Source of the DNA: Rhodobacteraceae bacterium WFHF2C18
GTDB taxonomy: Bacteria; Pseudomonadota; Alphaproteobacteria; Rhodobacterales; Rhodobacteraceae
Direction: 5' to 3'
Length of the DNA stretch: 64,000 nucleotides
NCBI GenBank assembly: GCA_002166865.1
Contig: NHTQ01000005.1
Coordinates: 1-64,000, forward strand
Positions 28,881-37,122 of the stretch are shown here, in pieces. The notes beneath the pieces were generated by a model. The model searched no databases. It was not told the DNA's origin and saw only the letters and a program-made list of their open reading frames with translations. Position 1 is the first letter of the stretch. The number at the start of each line of letters is the position of its first letter. The translations under genes were made by a program, and so were the position numbers.

Positions 28881-29179
28881 CCCACACCGTCGCGCAGATC
28901 GGCGACTTCCGTCAGGCGCACGGTCAACTGCTCGCGCCCCTCTTCCTCCACGGCTTCAAGCTCGCCACGCGCAATGAGACGTTCACCCACGTATAGCTCG
29001 ACAGCGTCGTCCAGTTGCCGGTCGAGGGAGAGCACGGAATCCGGGCCCAAGCGCAGCAATTCGCGGATCGTGGGCCGGGCCTTGCCTACAGAAACCGTGA
29101 TGTCGATGGGAACGGACGAGAACGGGTTGTCGAATTCCGCCGCCTGACCTGCTACCCGGTGATCACTATCGTCTGTCAT
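28877..29179 (-). CDS. fliN: Flagellar motor switch protein FliN
   Basis: A 100-residue C-ring protein with a single SpoA domain: PIDITVSVGKARPTIRELLRL, GPDSVLSLDRQLDDAVELYV and GERLIARGEL are the classic FliN pattern. It sits at the base of the C-ring and docks export cargo. It overlaps fliP and the FliH-like gene by 4 bases each. Its usual partners fliM and fliG are not in this operon or in the window, which is unusual for such a complete cluster. Confidence 0.94.
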   Translation of the reverse strand: MTDDSDHRVAGQAAEFDNPFSSVPIDITVSVGKARPTIRELLRLGPDSVLSLDRQLDDAVELYVGERLIARGELEAVEEEGREQLTVRLTEVADLRDGVG

Positions 29180-29766
29180 GCCGTTTCCTTTCTGGCCTCC
29201 TGGAAGAAACCTGCGACCGCCTCCCTGATCTCGTCGAGGAGCGACTGGATATCGATCTCGCGTTCGTTCTCGCCGAAGCGCAGGTGGACCTGTCCCCTGG
29301 CAATGGAGTGGTCCTCCTCCAGCGACAGGGAAATTCCCGCATCATCGGGAAGCAAAGGGTCGATGGCGAGCGCGTCGTCCGGGGCCGCGGTGATCCGGAC
29401 CTGTGGTGTCGGCTGGTCGCGCAGGATCCGTTCCAGCTCTTCGCGGATCCGAAGACCAAGGGTTGCATGGGCCATTTCCGGCAGAACCGCGGCCGTCATC
29501 TGTCCTACGACGGGGGCAAGAGAGTCCAGAATGGCGGCATGGGCTTCGTGATACGTGAAAGACAGATCCCGCAGGTTTTGCGCCAAGTCCGTCGAGATGC
29601 GCCGACAATCCTCTGATTGCGCTTTGACTGCGTCCTCCCAGCCCGCCTGGTATCCGTTTTCGAAGGACTCCAGCTTGAGGTCCTCCAGCGAGACATCGGT
29701 GAGCGCGACTGGCTGGCTCGCGCTCGACTTCGCGAAATCCTCGAGAAGATGGGATATCGACATCAT
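29176..29766 (-). CDS. fliH: FliH-like export apparatus protein
   Basis: A 196-residue soluble protein placed where fliH is expected (fliF, then this, then fliN). It has a short N-terminus, the segment FENGYQAGWEDAVKAQ typical of FliH/YscL proteins, a long helical stretch, then the alpha/beta C-terminal part with RITAAPDDALAI, HSIARGQVHLRFGENEREIDIQ, and a terminal helix. FliH dimers bind and restrain the ATPase FliI. Sequence identity in this family is low, so the name rests on pattern plus position. Overlaps both neighbours by 4 bases. Confidence 0.82.
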   Translation of the reverse strand: MMSISHLLEDFAKSSASQPVALTDVSLEDLKLESFENGYQAGWEDAVKAQSEDCRRISTDLAQNLRDLSFTYHEAHAAILDSLAPVVGQMTAAVLPEMAHATLGLRIREELERILRDQPTPQVRITAAPDDALAIDPLLPDDAGISLSLEEDHSIARGQVHLRFGENEREIDIQSLLDEIREAVAGFFQEARKETA

Positions 29767-31451
29767 GCCTTCTCCTCGTCGCCTTCAAGCCAGCTCCGCA
29801 GGATCTCGATGGTTTCGTCCTGCCGCTCGCCGATCATGTGCCGCAGCCTTTGAACCGGATCGGGCTCGTCCTGGCTGAGCGTTGGAAGCCCGCTATTCTG
29901 GGGCTCTTCAGCGTCGTAGTCGGATACGACATGCAGCCCGTTCCCTGGGAAATCGTCGCCGTTGATCTCGCCCGTCAGGGGCGGTGCTGCGGCAGTCGCC
30001 GCTGCCGGCGGGGTCGGCTCGGGGTCCGGATCAAGGTTGCCCGGAAGGCGCGGTGTGACGGAATCGTCCACCGGACGGAGAAGGAGCGGTCTGAGAACGA
30101 AAACCCCGAGGATCACGGCAACGAGGGCCAAAAGAACCGCCTGGACCAGGGACATGAGGTCCAGCGGCAGTCGGTCTAGAAGACCGGGTTCGAAGCCGGT
30201 TCCCGCGGGTTCCGCGGAATCGAACTGCATGGTCTTGATGGAAATGTCATCCCCGCGGGATTCGTCCAGCCCCACGGCAGAGGCTACCAGATCCTTCAGA
30301 TCGGCCAGCTCCTCCTCCGATCGGGGCTGAAAGGTTTCCGCCCCGGTGTCATCCGCCTGATAGGTTCCGTTGACGAGGACCGCGACCGTGAGTCGTTTTA
30401 TCGCCCCCGGCGCGACATTTATCTCCCGCTCCGTCTGTGAAACCTCGTAGTTGACGCGTTCGCGCGTTTCGCTGGCTTCCTCCGAGGATTTCCCGGTTTC
30501 CGCGGCCTCGCCATCCGGCAGGTTGGAGGCGACAGTCACGCCGTCGCGGCCGCTGTTCGAGGCTGCGTCGGTCCGTTCCTGCGTTTCGGTGCTGATCGCC
30601 ACGCGGCTTTCCGGGTCGATCCGCCGCTCCCGAATCGATTCGCTACGGGTGACGGTATCGATACTGACCTCGACAACGGCGTTTCCTCGGCCAACCCGCG
30701 CCTCCAGAAGACGCTGGGCCCTTTGCCGCAGCGTTTCGGCCCGTTCCGGCGGGGCGTCCACCGGTGTTTTTTCATTTCCGTCCACCAGTCCGCCGCGGCT
30801 GTCAATGACGGAAACGCCAGCGGGCGAAAGCCCTGTGACAGCAGAGGCCACGAGAAACCGAAGGGCACGCGCGTGGGCCGGAGCGATGCCACCCGGCCGG
30901 GTAGTGATCGCGACCGAAGCCGTCGGTTCGACATCCCGCCGAAACGGCGTGGTTCCGGTGCTGGCGATATGCACGCGGGCCGCGGTGATTTCGGGCCGGG
31001 AGGCAATGGTGCGGGCAAGCTCCCCTTCCTTGGCGCGCCAGTAGGCGGCATCGAACATCTGGGAGGTTGTGCCGAATCCCGAAAGACCGTCGAGGAGTTC
31101 ATATCCCTTCGTCGAGTTCGCCGGCAGCCCGTCGCTGGCCAGGGTCATGCGCAGTTCGTCTCTTTGCGCGGCATCCACGAAGATGGAGCCGTTACGCACG
31201 TCATAGGCCACGCCGCGCTGTTCCAGGGCCGCCACGACCTCGCCCGCGGCGCGGCTTTCCAAGCCGGCGTACAGGAGCGCGAGTCGTGGCTGGGAAGCCA
31301 TGTGCGCCAACAACAGGACCGCCCCGAAAACGGCGACGGCACTGGCGATGATCACGGCGCGCCGCCGTGCATTGAGCGAATTCCAAAGATCAATGATTTG
31401 GCGCACTTGCCGTCTCCTGCTTCCCGACGTTCTGCCGTTCGCTGGGGGCAT
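29763..31451 (-). CDS. fliF: Flagellar MS-ring protein FliF
   Basis: Builds the membrane ring on which the basal body assembles. The 562-residue protein has a first membrane span (about 31-50, AVIIASAVAVFGAVLLLAHM), ring-building motifs (LLYAGLESRAAGEVVAALEQ, GYELLDGLSGFGTTSQMFDAAYWRAKEGELARTI in parts), a low-complexity loop, a second span (about 435-458) and an acidic cytoplasmic tail that normally binds FliG. The start ATG at 31451 gives a plausible N-terminus though the ribosome-binding site (CAAGG) is weak. First gene of its operon, divergent from fliL with a CtrA-like box between. Confidence 0.95.
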   Translation of the reverse strand: MPPANGRTSGSRRRQVRQIIDLWNSLNARRRAVIIASAVAVFGAVLLLAHMASQPRLALLYAGLESRAAGEVVAALEQRGVAYDVRNGSIFVDAAQRDELRMTLASDGLPANSTKGYELLDGLSGFGTTSQMFDAAYWRAKEGELARTIASRPEITAARVHIASTGTTPFRRDVEPTASVAITTRPGGIAPAHARALRFLVASAVTGLSPAGVSVIDSRGGLVDGNEKTPVDAPPERAETLRQRAQRLLEARVGRGNAVVEVSIDTVTRSESIRERRIDPESRVAISTETQERTDAASNSGRDGVTVASNLPDGEAAETGKSSEEASETRERVNYEVSQTEREINVAPGAIKRLTVAVLVNGTYQADDTGAETFQPRSEEELADLKDLVASAVGLDESRGDDISIKTMQFDSAEPAGTGFEPGLLDRLPLDLMSLVQAVLLALVAVILGVFVLRPLLLRPVDDSVTPRLPGNLDPDPEPTPPAAATAAAPPLTGEINGDDFPGNGLHVVSDYDAEEPQNSGLPTLSQDEPDPVQRLRHMIGERQDETIEILRSWLEGDEEKA

Positions 31452-31467
31452 CCTTGAATGATCTGAC

Positions 31468-31482
31468 TTAACAATCGGTTAG
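31468..31482. promoter_or_regulatory. CtrA-like box between fliF and fliL
   Basis: TTAA-N7-TTAG, one mismatch from TTAA-N7-TTAA, in the 78-base divergent gap. It lies 17 bases before the fliF ATG and 48 bases before the fliL ATG, so it could act on both operons. Confidence 0.55.
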
Positions 31483-31529
31483 TCCCTGTCGGTCTATACC
31501 GAGTCGCGACAGGAAAGCAGGATCGCGGG

Positions 31530-32024
31530 ATGACCGACACGGCACAGGCTACGCAATCGCAGCCGGCGAAGCAGTCGAAAACGCCTTTGATACTCGGCCT
31601 CGTGCTCGGCCTGGCCGGGGCCGGTGGGGGGTTCTACGCGGTGCAGACAGGCATGTTGTTTGGTGGCGAATCGGGCGGCAGGCCGGCCGGAAACCCGGCG
31701 CTGCCCGACCCGGGTAAAGCGGGGGAGGTGGTGTTCGTTCCGGTGGAACCCCTCGTGATCTCCCTGGCCGACAAGGCACGCACGCGGCACCTGCGATTTC
31801 GCGCGCAATTGGAGGTGAACCGGGCCCACGAGGCCGAGGTGACAGATCTGATGCCGCGGGTCGTGGATGTCTTGAACGGTTATCTGCGGGCGCTGACACT
31901 AGAAGATATCGAGGAAAGCGCGGCACTTGTCCGCCTGCGGTCGCAGATGCTCCGAAGGGTCCGGATCGTGACGGGACACGACCGCGTCCGTGACCTGCTC
32001 ATCATGGAATTCGTCCTGAACTGA
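31530..32024 (+). CDS. fliL: Flagellar basal body-associated protein FliL
   Basis: A 164-residue membrane protein that rings the stator and supports motor torque. It has a short cytoplasmic N-terminus, one span (about 19-39, PLILGLVLGLAGAGGGFYAV), a low-complexity linker and a periplasmic stomatin-like domain: VFVPVEPLVISLADKARTRHLRFRAQLEV (in parts), LMPRVVDVLNGYLRAL and RRVRIVTGHDRVRDLLIMEFVLN. First gene of fliL-pflI-like-motE-like-motA. A second FliL-like protein is encoded at 41500-41997. Confidence 0.93.
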   Translation: MTDTAQATQSQPAKQSKTPLILGLVLGLAGAGGGFYAVQTGMLFGGESGGRPAGNPALPDPGKAGEVVFVPVEPLVISLADKARTRHLRFRAQLEVNRAHEAEVTDLMPRVVDVLNGYLRALTLEDIEESAALVRLRSQMLRRVRIVTGHDRVRDLLIMEFVLN

Positions 32025-32034
32025 GGGATAATCG

Positions 32035-32406
32035 ATGGAACTGATTGCCGATGCTCTTCTGGCGGCCGGTGCTCTCGGTGCGGCGGCCTACTGCTTCGTT
32101 CTCGCGCGAAGGCTGCAGCGCTTCAACGACCTGGAAAAGGGCGTCGGCGGGGCGGTCGCCGTTCTGTCGAGCCAGGTGGACGATCTCACCAGAACGCTCG
32201 AGACGGCGAGAGGGACCGCCGCCGACTCGACCCAATCCCTGGATGAGCTGACCCAGCGGGCCGAGAGCGCCGCCAAGAAACTGGAACTTCTGGTCGCCTC
32301 GATGCACGACCTGCCCGAGGCGCAATCGCATGGCCCGCCATCCCAATCGGACGAGCAGCAGGTGCTATTCCGCCGGCATGTCCCAGATCAGACAGGAAGC
32401 ACGTGA
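32035..32406 (+). CDS. Small flagellar-cluster membrane protein (PflI/DUF6468-like)
   Basis: A 123-residue protein with one N-terminal span (about 3-25, LIADALLAAGALGAAAYCFVL) followed by ARRLQRFNDLEKGVGGAV and a heptad-rich helix (QVDDLTRTLETARGTAADST and on) to about residue 90. This layout and the place between fliL and a MotE-like gene match the small alphaproteobacterial proteins related to the Caulobacter flagellar-positioning protein PflI. I infer that relation from recalled pattern and synteny, not a full alignment. Its stop overlaps the next ATG by one base (TGATG). Confidence 0.7.
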   Translation: MELIADALLAAGALGAAAYCFVLARRLQRFNDLEKGVGGAVAVLSSQVDDLTRTLETARGTAADSTQSLDELTQRAESAAKKLELLVASMHDLPEAQSHGPPSQSDEQQVLFRRHVPDQTGST

Positions 32407-33011
32407 TGGTCCGAACGGCAGGAAAATCTTCCGTTTCGTCGCGCCGGCGCGCGCGGGGGGTACTGGTGGTGATTGCCGCACTTTTCCTGGCTTCAGCTCT
32501 GCTTCGGTTGGGAGACGGCGCAGGAGAGGCCCTTGCCCGCACCGCGAGCGGTTCCGAAGGGAGCCCTGATGGCGCCGCCTTGGACAGGTCCTGCGAACCG
32601 CCCGAGGATCTCGACGCGGTGCTTGCGGCGTTCCAGGACCGCGAGGCAGGGATCGCCGCGAAGGAAGAGGCGCTTGCCGAACGGATGCGCCTGCTCGAAG
32701 CGGCGGAGCAGCGGGTGTCCGATCAGCTCGCCGCGCTTTCCCGTGCCGAAGAGGAGCTGCGTTCCACGATGGCCTTGGCGGACAACGCGGCCGAAGATGA
32801 CCTGGCCCGACTGACCAAGGTCTACGAGAACATGAAGCCCGACCGGGCCGCAGCCCTGTTCGAAGAGATGGCCCCGGATTTCGCGGCCGGTTTCCTGGGA
32901 CGCATGCGCCCCGAACCGGCGGCGGAAATCATGGCCGAACTCAGCCCGCGGGCTGCCCATACCTTCAGTGTGGTGCTTGCGGGCCGGAACGCGGAGGTGC
33001 CGACGCAATAG
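32406..33011 (+). CDS. motE: MotE-like flagellar motor chaperone
   Basis: A 201-residue protein with a membrane anchor (about 18-36, GVLVVIAALFLASALLRLG), a periplasmic coiled coil (AAKEEALAERMRLLEAAEQR and on) and a C-terminal MgtE-N-like domain (TKVYENMKPDRAAALFEEMAPDFAAGFLGRMRPEPAAEIM in parts). This is the layout of MotE, the periplasmic chaperone of MotC first described in Sinorhizobium, and of similar proteins in many alphaproteobacterial flagellar clusters. A MotC gene is not evident here, so its partner may differ. The ATG at 32406 is chosen over the GTG at 32403 because it follows the previous stop in a TGATG overlap. Confidence 0.8.
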   Translation: MVRTAGKSSVSSRRRARGVLVVIAALFLASALLRLGDGAGEALARTASGSEGSPDGAALDRSCEPPEDLDAVLAAFQDREAGIAAKEEALAERMRLLEAAEQRVSDQLAALSRAEEELRSTMALADNAAEDDLARLTKVYENMKPDRAAALFEEMAPDFAAGFLGRMRPEPAAEIMAELSPRAAHTFSVVLAGRNAEVPTQ

Positions 33012-33081
33012 TGCGCACTGAAGGTTTCTTAACCGCGGGCTGGCAAGCAGAACGCATCAGTGACTATGGGCGGAGAGAAAG

Positions 33082-33954
33082 ATGATCGGTATCGTCGGCA
33101 TCCTGATCGTTTTCGTGATGGTCTTCGGGGGTTACCTGGCCGCAGGCGGGAAGCTGGGGATCATTTTCGCCGCGCTCCCGTTCGAGCTCATGATCATTGG
33201 GGGCGCCGCCGTCGGCGCCTTTCTGATCAGCAACGACCTCTCGGTCGTCAAACACACGGCCAAGGACATCGCGAAAGTCTTCAAGGGCCCGAAATGGAAA
33301 CCCGAGGACTACCGTGATCTACTCTGCCTCTTGTTCGAATTGATCCGTCTGGCAAGGCAGAACCCGGTGGTGATCGAAGAACATATCGAGGCACCTCATC
33401 AATCGCCCATTTTCGGCCGGTACCCCAAGATTCAGGCGGATTCTGAGGCGGTGGCTCTTATCAGCGACACGTTGCGATCGGCGTCCATGAACTACGACGA
33501 CCCACACCAGGTCGAAGAAGTGATGGAAAAGCGGATGGAAACCAGCCAGAGCCACGCCCTGCATTCCAGCCACGCGCTGCAGGTCGTGGCGGACGGGCTG
33601 CCCGCGCTCGGGATCGTTGCCGCAGTCCTCGGCGTGATCAAGACCATGGCTTCGATCGACCAGCCGCCGGAGATCCTGGGCAAGATGATCGGCGGCGCGC
33701 TGGTCGGCACCTTTCTGGGGGTCTTCCTCGCCTATGCCTTGGTCGGCCCTTTCGCGGGCAAGCTGAAGGCCGTCGTCGAGGAGGACGGCCATTTCTACCA
33801 GCTCATCCGCGAGGTTCTGGTGGCCAACCTGCACAATCATGCCACCAACATCTGCATCGAGGTCGGGCGTCAGAACACCCCGGCGCACAATCGTCCCAGC
33901 TTTACCGATCTCGAGGAGGCCCTGAAAAGCGTGAAGCAGCAGGAGGCGGCGTGA
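33082..33954 (+). CDS. motA: Flagellar motor stator protein MotA
   Basis: A 290-residue stator channel subunit with four membrane spans: IGIVGILIVFVMVFGGYLAAGG, FELMIIGGAAVGAFLIS, GLPALGIVAAVLGVIKTM and LVGTFLGVFLAYALVGPFAG. The cytoplasmic loop between spans two and three carries the charged stretch that meets FliG in other species. The signature region around ALGIVAAVLGVIKTMASIDQ with its prolines is standard for proton-type MotA. Start after GGAGAGA. Its stop overlaps the next gene's ATG by one base. motB is located separately. Confidence 0.96.
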   Translation: MIGIVGILIVFVMVFGGYLAAGGKLGIIFAALPFELMIIGGAAVGAFLISNDLSVVKHTAKDIAKVFKGPKWKPEDYRDLLCLLFELIRLARQNPVVIEEHIEAPHQSPIFGRYPKIQADSEAVALISDTLRSASMNYDDPHQVEEVMEKRMETSQSHALHSSHALQVVADGLPALGIVAAVLGVIKTMASIDQPPEILGKMIGGALVGTFLGVFLAYALVGPFAGKLKAVVEEDGHFYQLIREVLVANLHNHATNICIEVGRQNTPAHNRPSFTDLEEALKSVKQQEAA

Positions 33955-36233
33955 TGCGGCGGGTCCTGGCCTGGGCATTCGCGGCGATCCTGCTTGCCCA
34001 GCCTTCCTGGCCGCAGCAGGTTCCCGTGCGCTCGGGGGACCATGCGGATTTCACGCGGTTGACTTTCGCGCTGCCGCGGACCCTCGAATGGGAGCTCACG
34101 CGCACGCCCCAAGGGGCCCGGCTCGTGTTTCCGGCGGCCGCGCTTGAGTTCGACACGACCGCGGTCTTCGACCGGATCGCGCGGACCCGCCTGATCGGGT
34201 TGAAAACGGCCGCGGGCAACACGGTCAATCTCAGGTTCGGGTGCGCTTGCGATGTCAACGCGTTTTGGCATGACGAGCGTCTTTTGGTCCTCGATATACG
34301 CGATCCTGTCGAGACGGCGCAGCAGAGCCAAGACCGCGGAACCAGAACCGCACCCATGCCGGATGCGACCGGTCCGGGAACCGCTTCCGACGTGCCGTCC
34401 TTTGCCGGGGCGCTGGCTGCGCGCGCGCTGTCGCTGCCGTACCGGGCCGGCGAGGCTGGGGTGGCATCGGCCGACCCGGTTCCGCCTGAGCGGACCGAGC
34501 AGGATCCTGCCCTGCTGGATCAGACGCGGGCCAAGCTTCTGCGCCAGCTCGGTCGCGCGACGAACCAGGGGCTTCTGTCCATGGAAGTTGCGGCCAACCA
34601 TCTCGCAGCTAAGGAGCCGGCCGGAGAGGAATCGGATGTGTCGCCGCCCGATTCCAAGCCACCGAATCCCCCCCGGCCGCAGGCCAACGTCAAGGTGAGC
34701 ACGGCGATCGACCGGGCCTTCGTCGAGGCACTGCGACGAGCTGACAGTGACGCAGTGGCGGCAACCTGCCTGCCGGCCAAGTTTTTCGATGTCCGTAGCT
34801 GGGCCAAGGATGAGCCGTTCACGGCTCAGGTCGGGCATTTGCGAGCCAAGCTCACCGACTCCGCCGACCGGGTCAGGCCCGCGCAGGCCTTGGCGCTGGC
34901 AAAACTCTACATCCATCATGGTTTCGGGACGGAGGCCCGGGAGATCTTGTCGATGCTGGATGGGGCGGACCGAGAAGTCAGGGTGCTGCGCGCGATAGCC
35001 CGAATCATCGACCACGGCCAGGTTGGAGGCGACAGCATCCTGCGCGGTCAACTGCATTGCGAGTCGGCCGCGGCGCTCTGGTCGGTCCTGTCCTATCGCG
35101 AACCGCCCGGTGAAGCGCAGGCGGCCTCGGATGCGGTTTTGCGGTCCCTGCGCGCCCTGCCACGCGCGCTGCGGGCGCACCTCGCACCGCGATTGGCGCG
35201 TAACCTCCTCGCCGGGGGGCACCGTGATCTTGCCGAGAAAATCCTGAGCGCGGCGAACCGGACCGCTTCGCTTCCCGAGACCGAGACTCGCGCCTTGAAG
35301 GCGGAACTGGCCTTGGCCGAAGGGGAAACCGAAGATGCGGCGCGCCAGCTTCGGGCGGTGGCGGAAGCCGGCGCGGCGAACTCGGCCCGGGCTCTTGCGC
35401 GGCTTGTCGAGATCCAGATCGCCGAACGACGGCCGATCCCGCGTGATCTTGCCGAGCTTGCGGGTGCCTACGCCCTCGAGAATCGCGACGGGCGCCTGAG
35501 CGCGGATACTGCGCGGGCCTATGTTTTGGCACTGGCCGCGTCAGGCCAGTTCGACCGGGCCTTCGCCACGGCCGATCGTATGAACGAGCGCCTCGGGACC
35601 GCCAGTGGTGATGTGCGGGGCACAATGGCCGGTTTGCTGGCTGACGACGCCGATGACATCACTTTCTTGCGGCACGTCTTTGCCGGGTCTGTCGGTCGGC
35701 CGGCCGACCTTGATGACAAGATTGGCAACCGAGTCGCGGCCCGCTTGCTCAAGGCCGGATTCACCGAGCGCGCCAGCCGTGTTCTGGCGGGTGGTGCCGA
35801 GGCGGACGCGGGCCGCGCGCGGCGGCTCTTGCGGGCGGAAATAGCGCTCGCGCAAGATTTGCCGCGCCAGGCGCTTGCGGATCTTCTGGGGCTGGTGGGG
35901 CGTGATGCGAATCTCCTGCGCGCCCAGGCGCGGAGCCTGGCCGGCGACCATGCGGCGGCCCGCGAGCTGTTCGAGGCCTCGGGTGACAGCGACCGCGCGC
36001 GGCGCGAAGCCTGGCTCGCGGGGGAATGGCGTGCGCTTTCCGATACCGAGGATCCGGCGCGGGCATCGCTCGCGACAGCCTTGCAGGGCCCCGCGCCGGA
36101 TACCGCGACCGGGACGGCGCCCGAGAAAGTCCTCGCTCGCAACCGCGCCCTCCTGGAGCAGAGCGACGCCCTTGATGCTGCTCTTTCGAAATTCCTGGAG
36201 GCGGGCATCACGAGGGGTGAAGCAACACAATAA
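33954..36233 (+). CDS. Large exported flagellar-cluster protein of unknown function
   Basis: A 759-residue protein I cannot assign to a known family. It starts with a signal peptide (RRVLAWAFAAILLAQPSWPQ, cleavage near residue 20). Residues about 28-115 form beta-rich sequence (FTRLTFALPRTLEWELTRT, LIGLKTAAGNTVNLRF, RLLVLDIRDP) resembling an AMIN-type domain. A Pro/Ser-rich linker follows, and about 240-759 is Ala/Arg/Leu-rich helical sequence with TPR/HEAT-like periodicity. The start overlaps the motA stop by one base, tying it to the stator operon. A periplasmic motor or ring accessory, in the manner of MotF/FlgT of Rhodobacter, is plausible but not shown. Two cysteines sit at GCACD near residue 97. 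Confidence 0.75.
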   Translation: MRRVLAWAFAAILLAQPSWPQQVPVRSGDHADFTRLTFALPRTLEWELTRTPQGARLVFPAAALEFDTTAVFDRIARTRLIGLKTAAGNTVNLRFGCACDVNAFWHDERLLVLDIRDPVETAQQSQDRGTRTAPMPDATGPGTASDVPSFAGALAARALSLPYRAGEAGVASADPVPPERTEQDPALLDQTRAKLLRQLGRATNQGLLSMEVAANHLAAKEPAGEESDVSPPDSKPPNPPRPQANVKVSTAIDRAFVEALRRADSDAVAATCLPAKFFDVRSWAKDEPFTAQVGHLRAKLTDSADRVRPAQALALAKLYIHHGFGTEAREILSMLDGADREVRVLRAIARIIDHGQVGGDSILRGQLHCESAAALWSVLSYREPPGEAQAASDAVLRSLRALPRALRAHLAPRLARNLLAGGHRDLAEKILSAANRTASLPETETRALKAELALAEGETEDAARQLRAVAEAGAANSARALARLVEIQIAERRPIPRDLAELAGAYALENRDGRLSADTARAYVLALAASGQFDRAFATADRMNERLGTASGDVRGTMAGLLADDADDITFLRHVFAGSVGRPADLDDKIGNRVAARLLKAGFTERASRVLAGGAEADAGRARRLLRAEIALAQDLPRQALADLLGLVGRDANLLRAQARSLAGDHAAARELFEASGDSDRARREAWLAGEWRALSDTEDPARASLATALQGPAPDTATGTAPEKVLARNRALLEQSDALDAALSKFLEAGITRGEATQ

Positions 36234-36315
36234 CTTCACGCGCTTACGGAAAATCAACGCTTGCGGGCCTAGCCTTTGCAGGACGGTTGCAGAAAGAACC
36301 GGAAAGAGGACAGCC

Positions 36316-37122
36316 GTGCCCCGATTGGCGCCGACAGGATGGATGCCCCCGAACCCATACGGAAGATGCGGCCTGCCAGCCCCCCAGAGGCGACGGCCCG
36401 GCTACCTTTCCTGCATCCTGCTGGTCTTGAGCTTGGGGAGCGAAGGTGATGCTGGCCAGGCTGCGGCGCGGGAAGAGATCTGTGACAGGGCCGCCCTGCG
36501 TGCCGCGGCCGAATCCGATGTGCCGGCCTGGGTTCTCCAGGCCATTACCCGGACCGAGACGGGCCGCCGGCGCGACGGACGACTCAGGCCTTGGCCCTGG
36601 ACGGTCAACATGGAAGGGCAGGGGCGTTGGTTCGAAACCCGTCGCGCTGCCCATGCCTACACGGCTCGGCACCTGGATCGCGGCGCGCGCAGCTTCGACG
36701 TGGGCTGTTTCCAGATCAACCACCGTTGGCACGGGCAGGCCTTTCCCTCGCTTCACGCGATGTTCGATCCCGAGCGCAATGCGCGCTATGCAGCCCGGTT
36801 CCTCGCCCGCCTATACCGGGAAAAGGGCAACTGGCCGGACGCCGCCGCGGCCTACCATTCGCGGACCCCGAAGTACGCCAACCGTTACCGCAGCCGTTTC
36901 GAACGAATCAGCCGCGCGGTGAAGCAACACGACCACCCTACCGACGCTGGGACCGAACCGGGCGGCCGTGGGCCGCTGGTGACCCGGCGCGCGGCACCAT
37001 CGGGGGCCTCGCTTGTCACCGCCGACGCGCCGAGGCGCGCCCCGGGCTCTCTGGTGCCGCGGGAACGGTCGCGCGCGCCCTTCCTGTCTGTCGACACCCG
37101 CTTGCCGAGTCTGCTGCCATGA
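36316..37122 (+). CDS. Flagellar-type soluble lytic transglycosylase
   Basis: A 268-residue exported lysozyme-like enzyme. A short Arg/Pro-rich start is followed by a hydrophobic segment (about 30-44, YLSCILLVLSLG). The SLT domain runs from about 55 to 205: catalytic Glu in AITRTETGRRRDGR, the RSFDVGCFQINHRWHG core and the AYHSRTPKYANRYRSRFERI ending. The last 60 residues are Pro/Arg-rich. In Rhodobacter a separate transglycosylase (SltF) opens peptidoglycan for the rod, since FlgJ there lacks a muramidase domain, as is also true here. Start is GTG at 36316 after AGAGGA; ATG 36343 is an alternative. It overlaps flhA by 4 bases. Confidence 0.85.
   Translation: MPRLAPTGWMPPNPYGRCGLPAPQRRRPGYLSCILLVLSLGSEGDAGQAAAREEICDRAALRAAAESDVPAWVLQAITRTETGRRRDGRLRPWPWTVNMEGQGRWFETRRAAHAYTARHLDRGARSFDVGCFQINHRWHGQAFPSLHAMFDPERNARYAARFLARLYREKGNWPDAAAAYHSRTPKYANRYRSRFERISRAVKQHDHPTDAGTEPGGRGPLVTRRAAPSGASLVTADAPRRAPGSLVPRERSRAPFLSVDTRLPSLLP

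Noticed and set aside
33030..33045. TTAACC half-site upstream of motA as another CtrA box
   Set aside because: Only one half matches; the partner at 7-base spacing is CTGG or TCAG, too far from TTAA.
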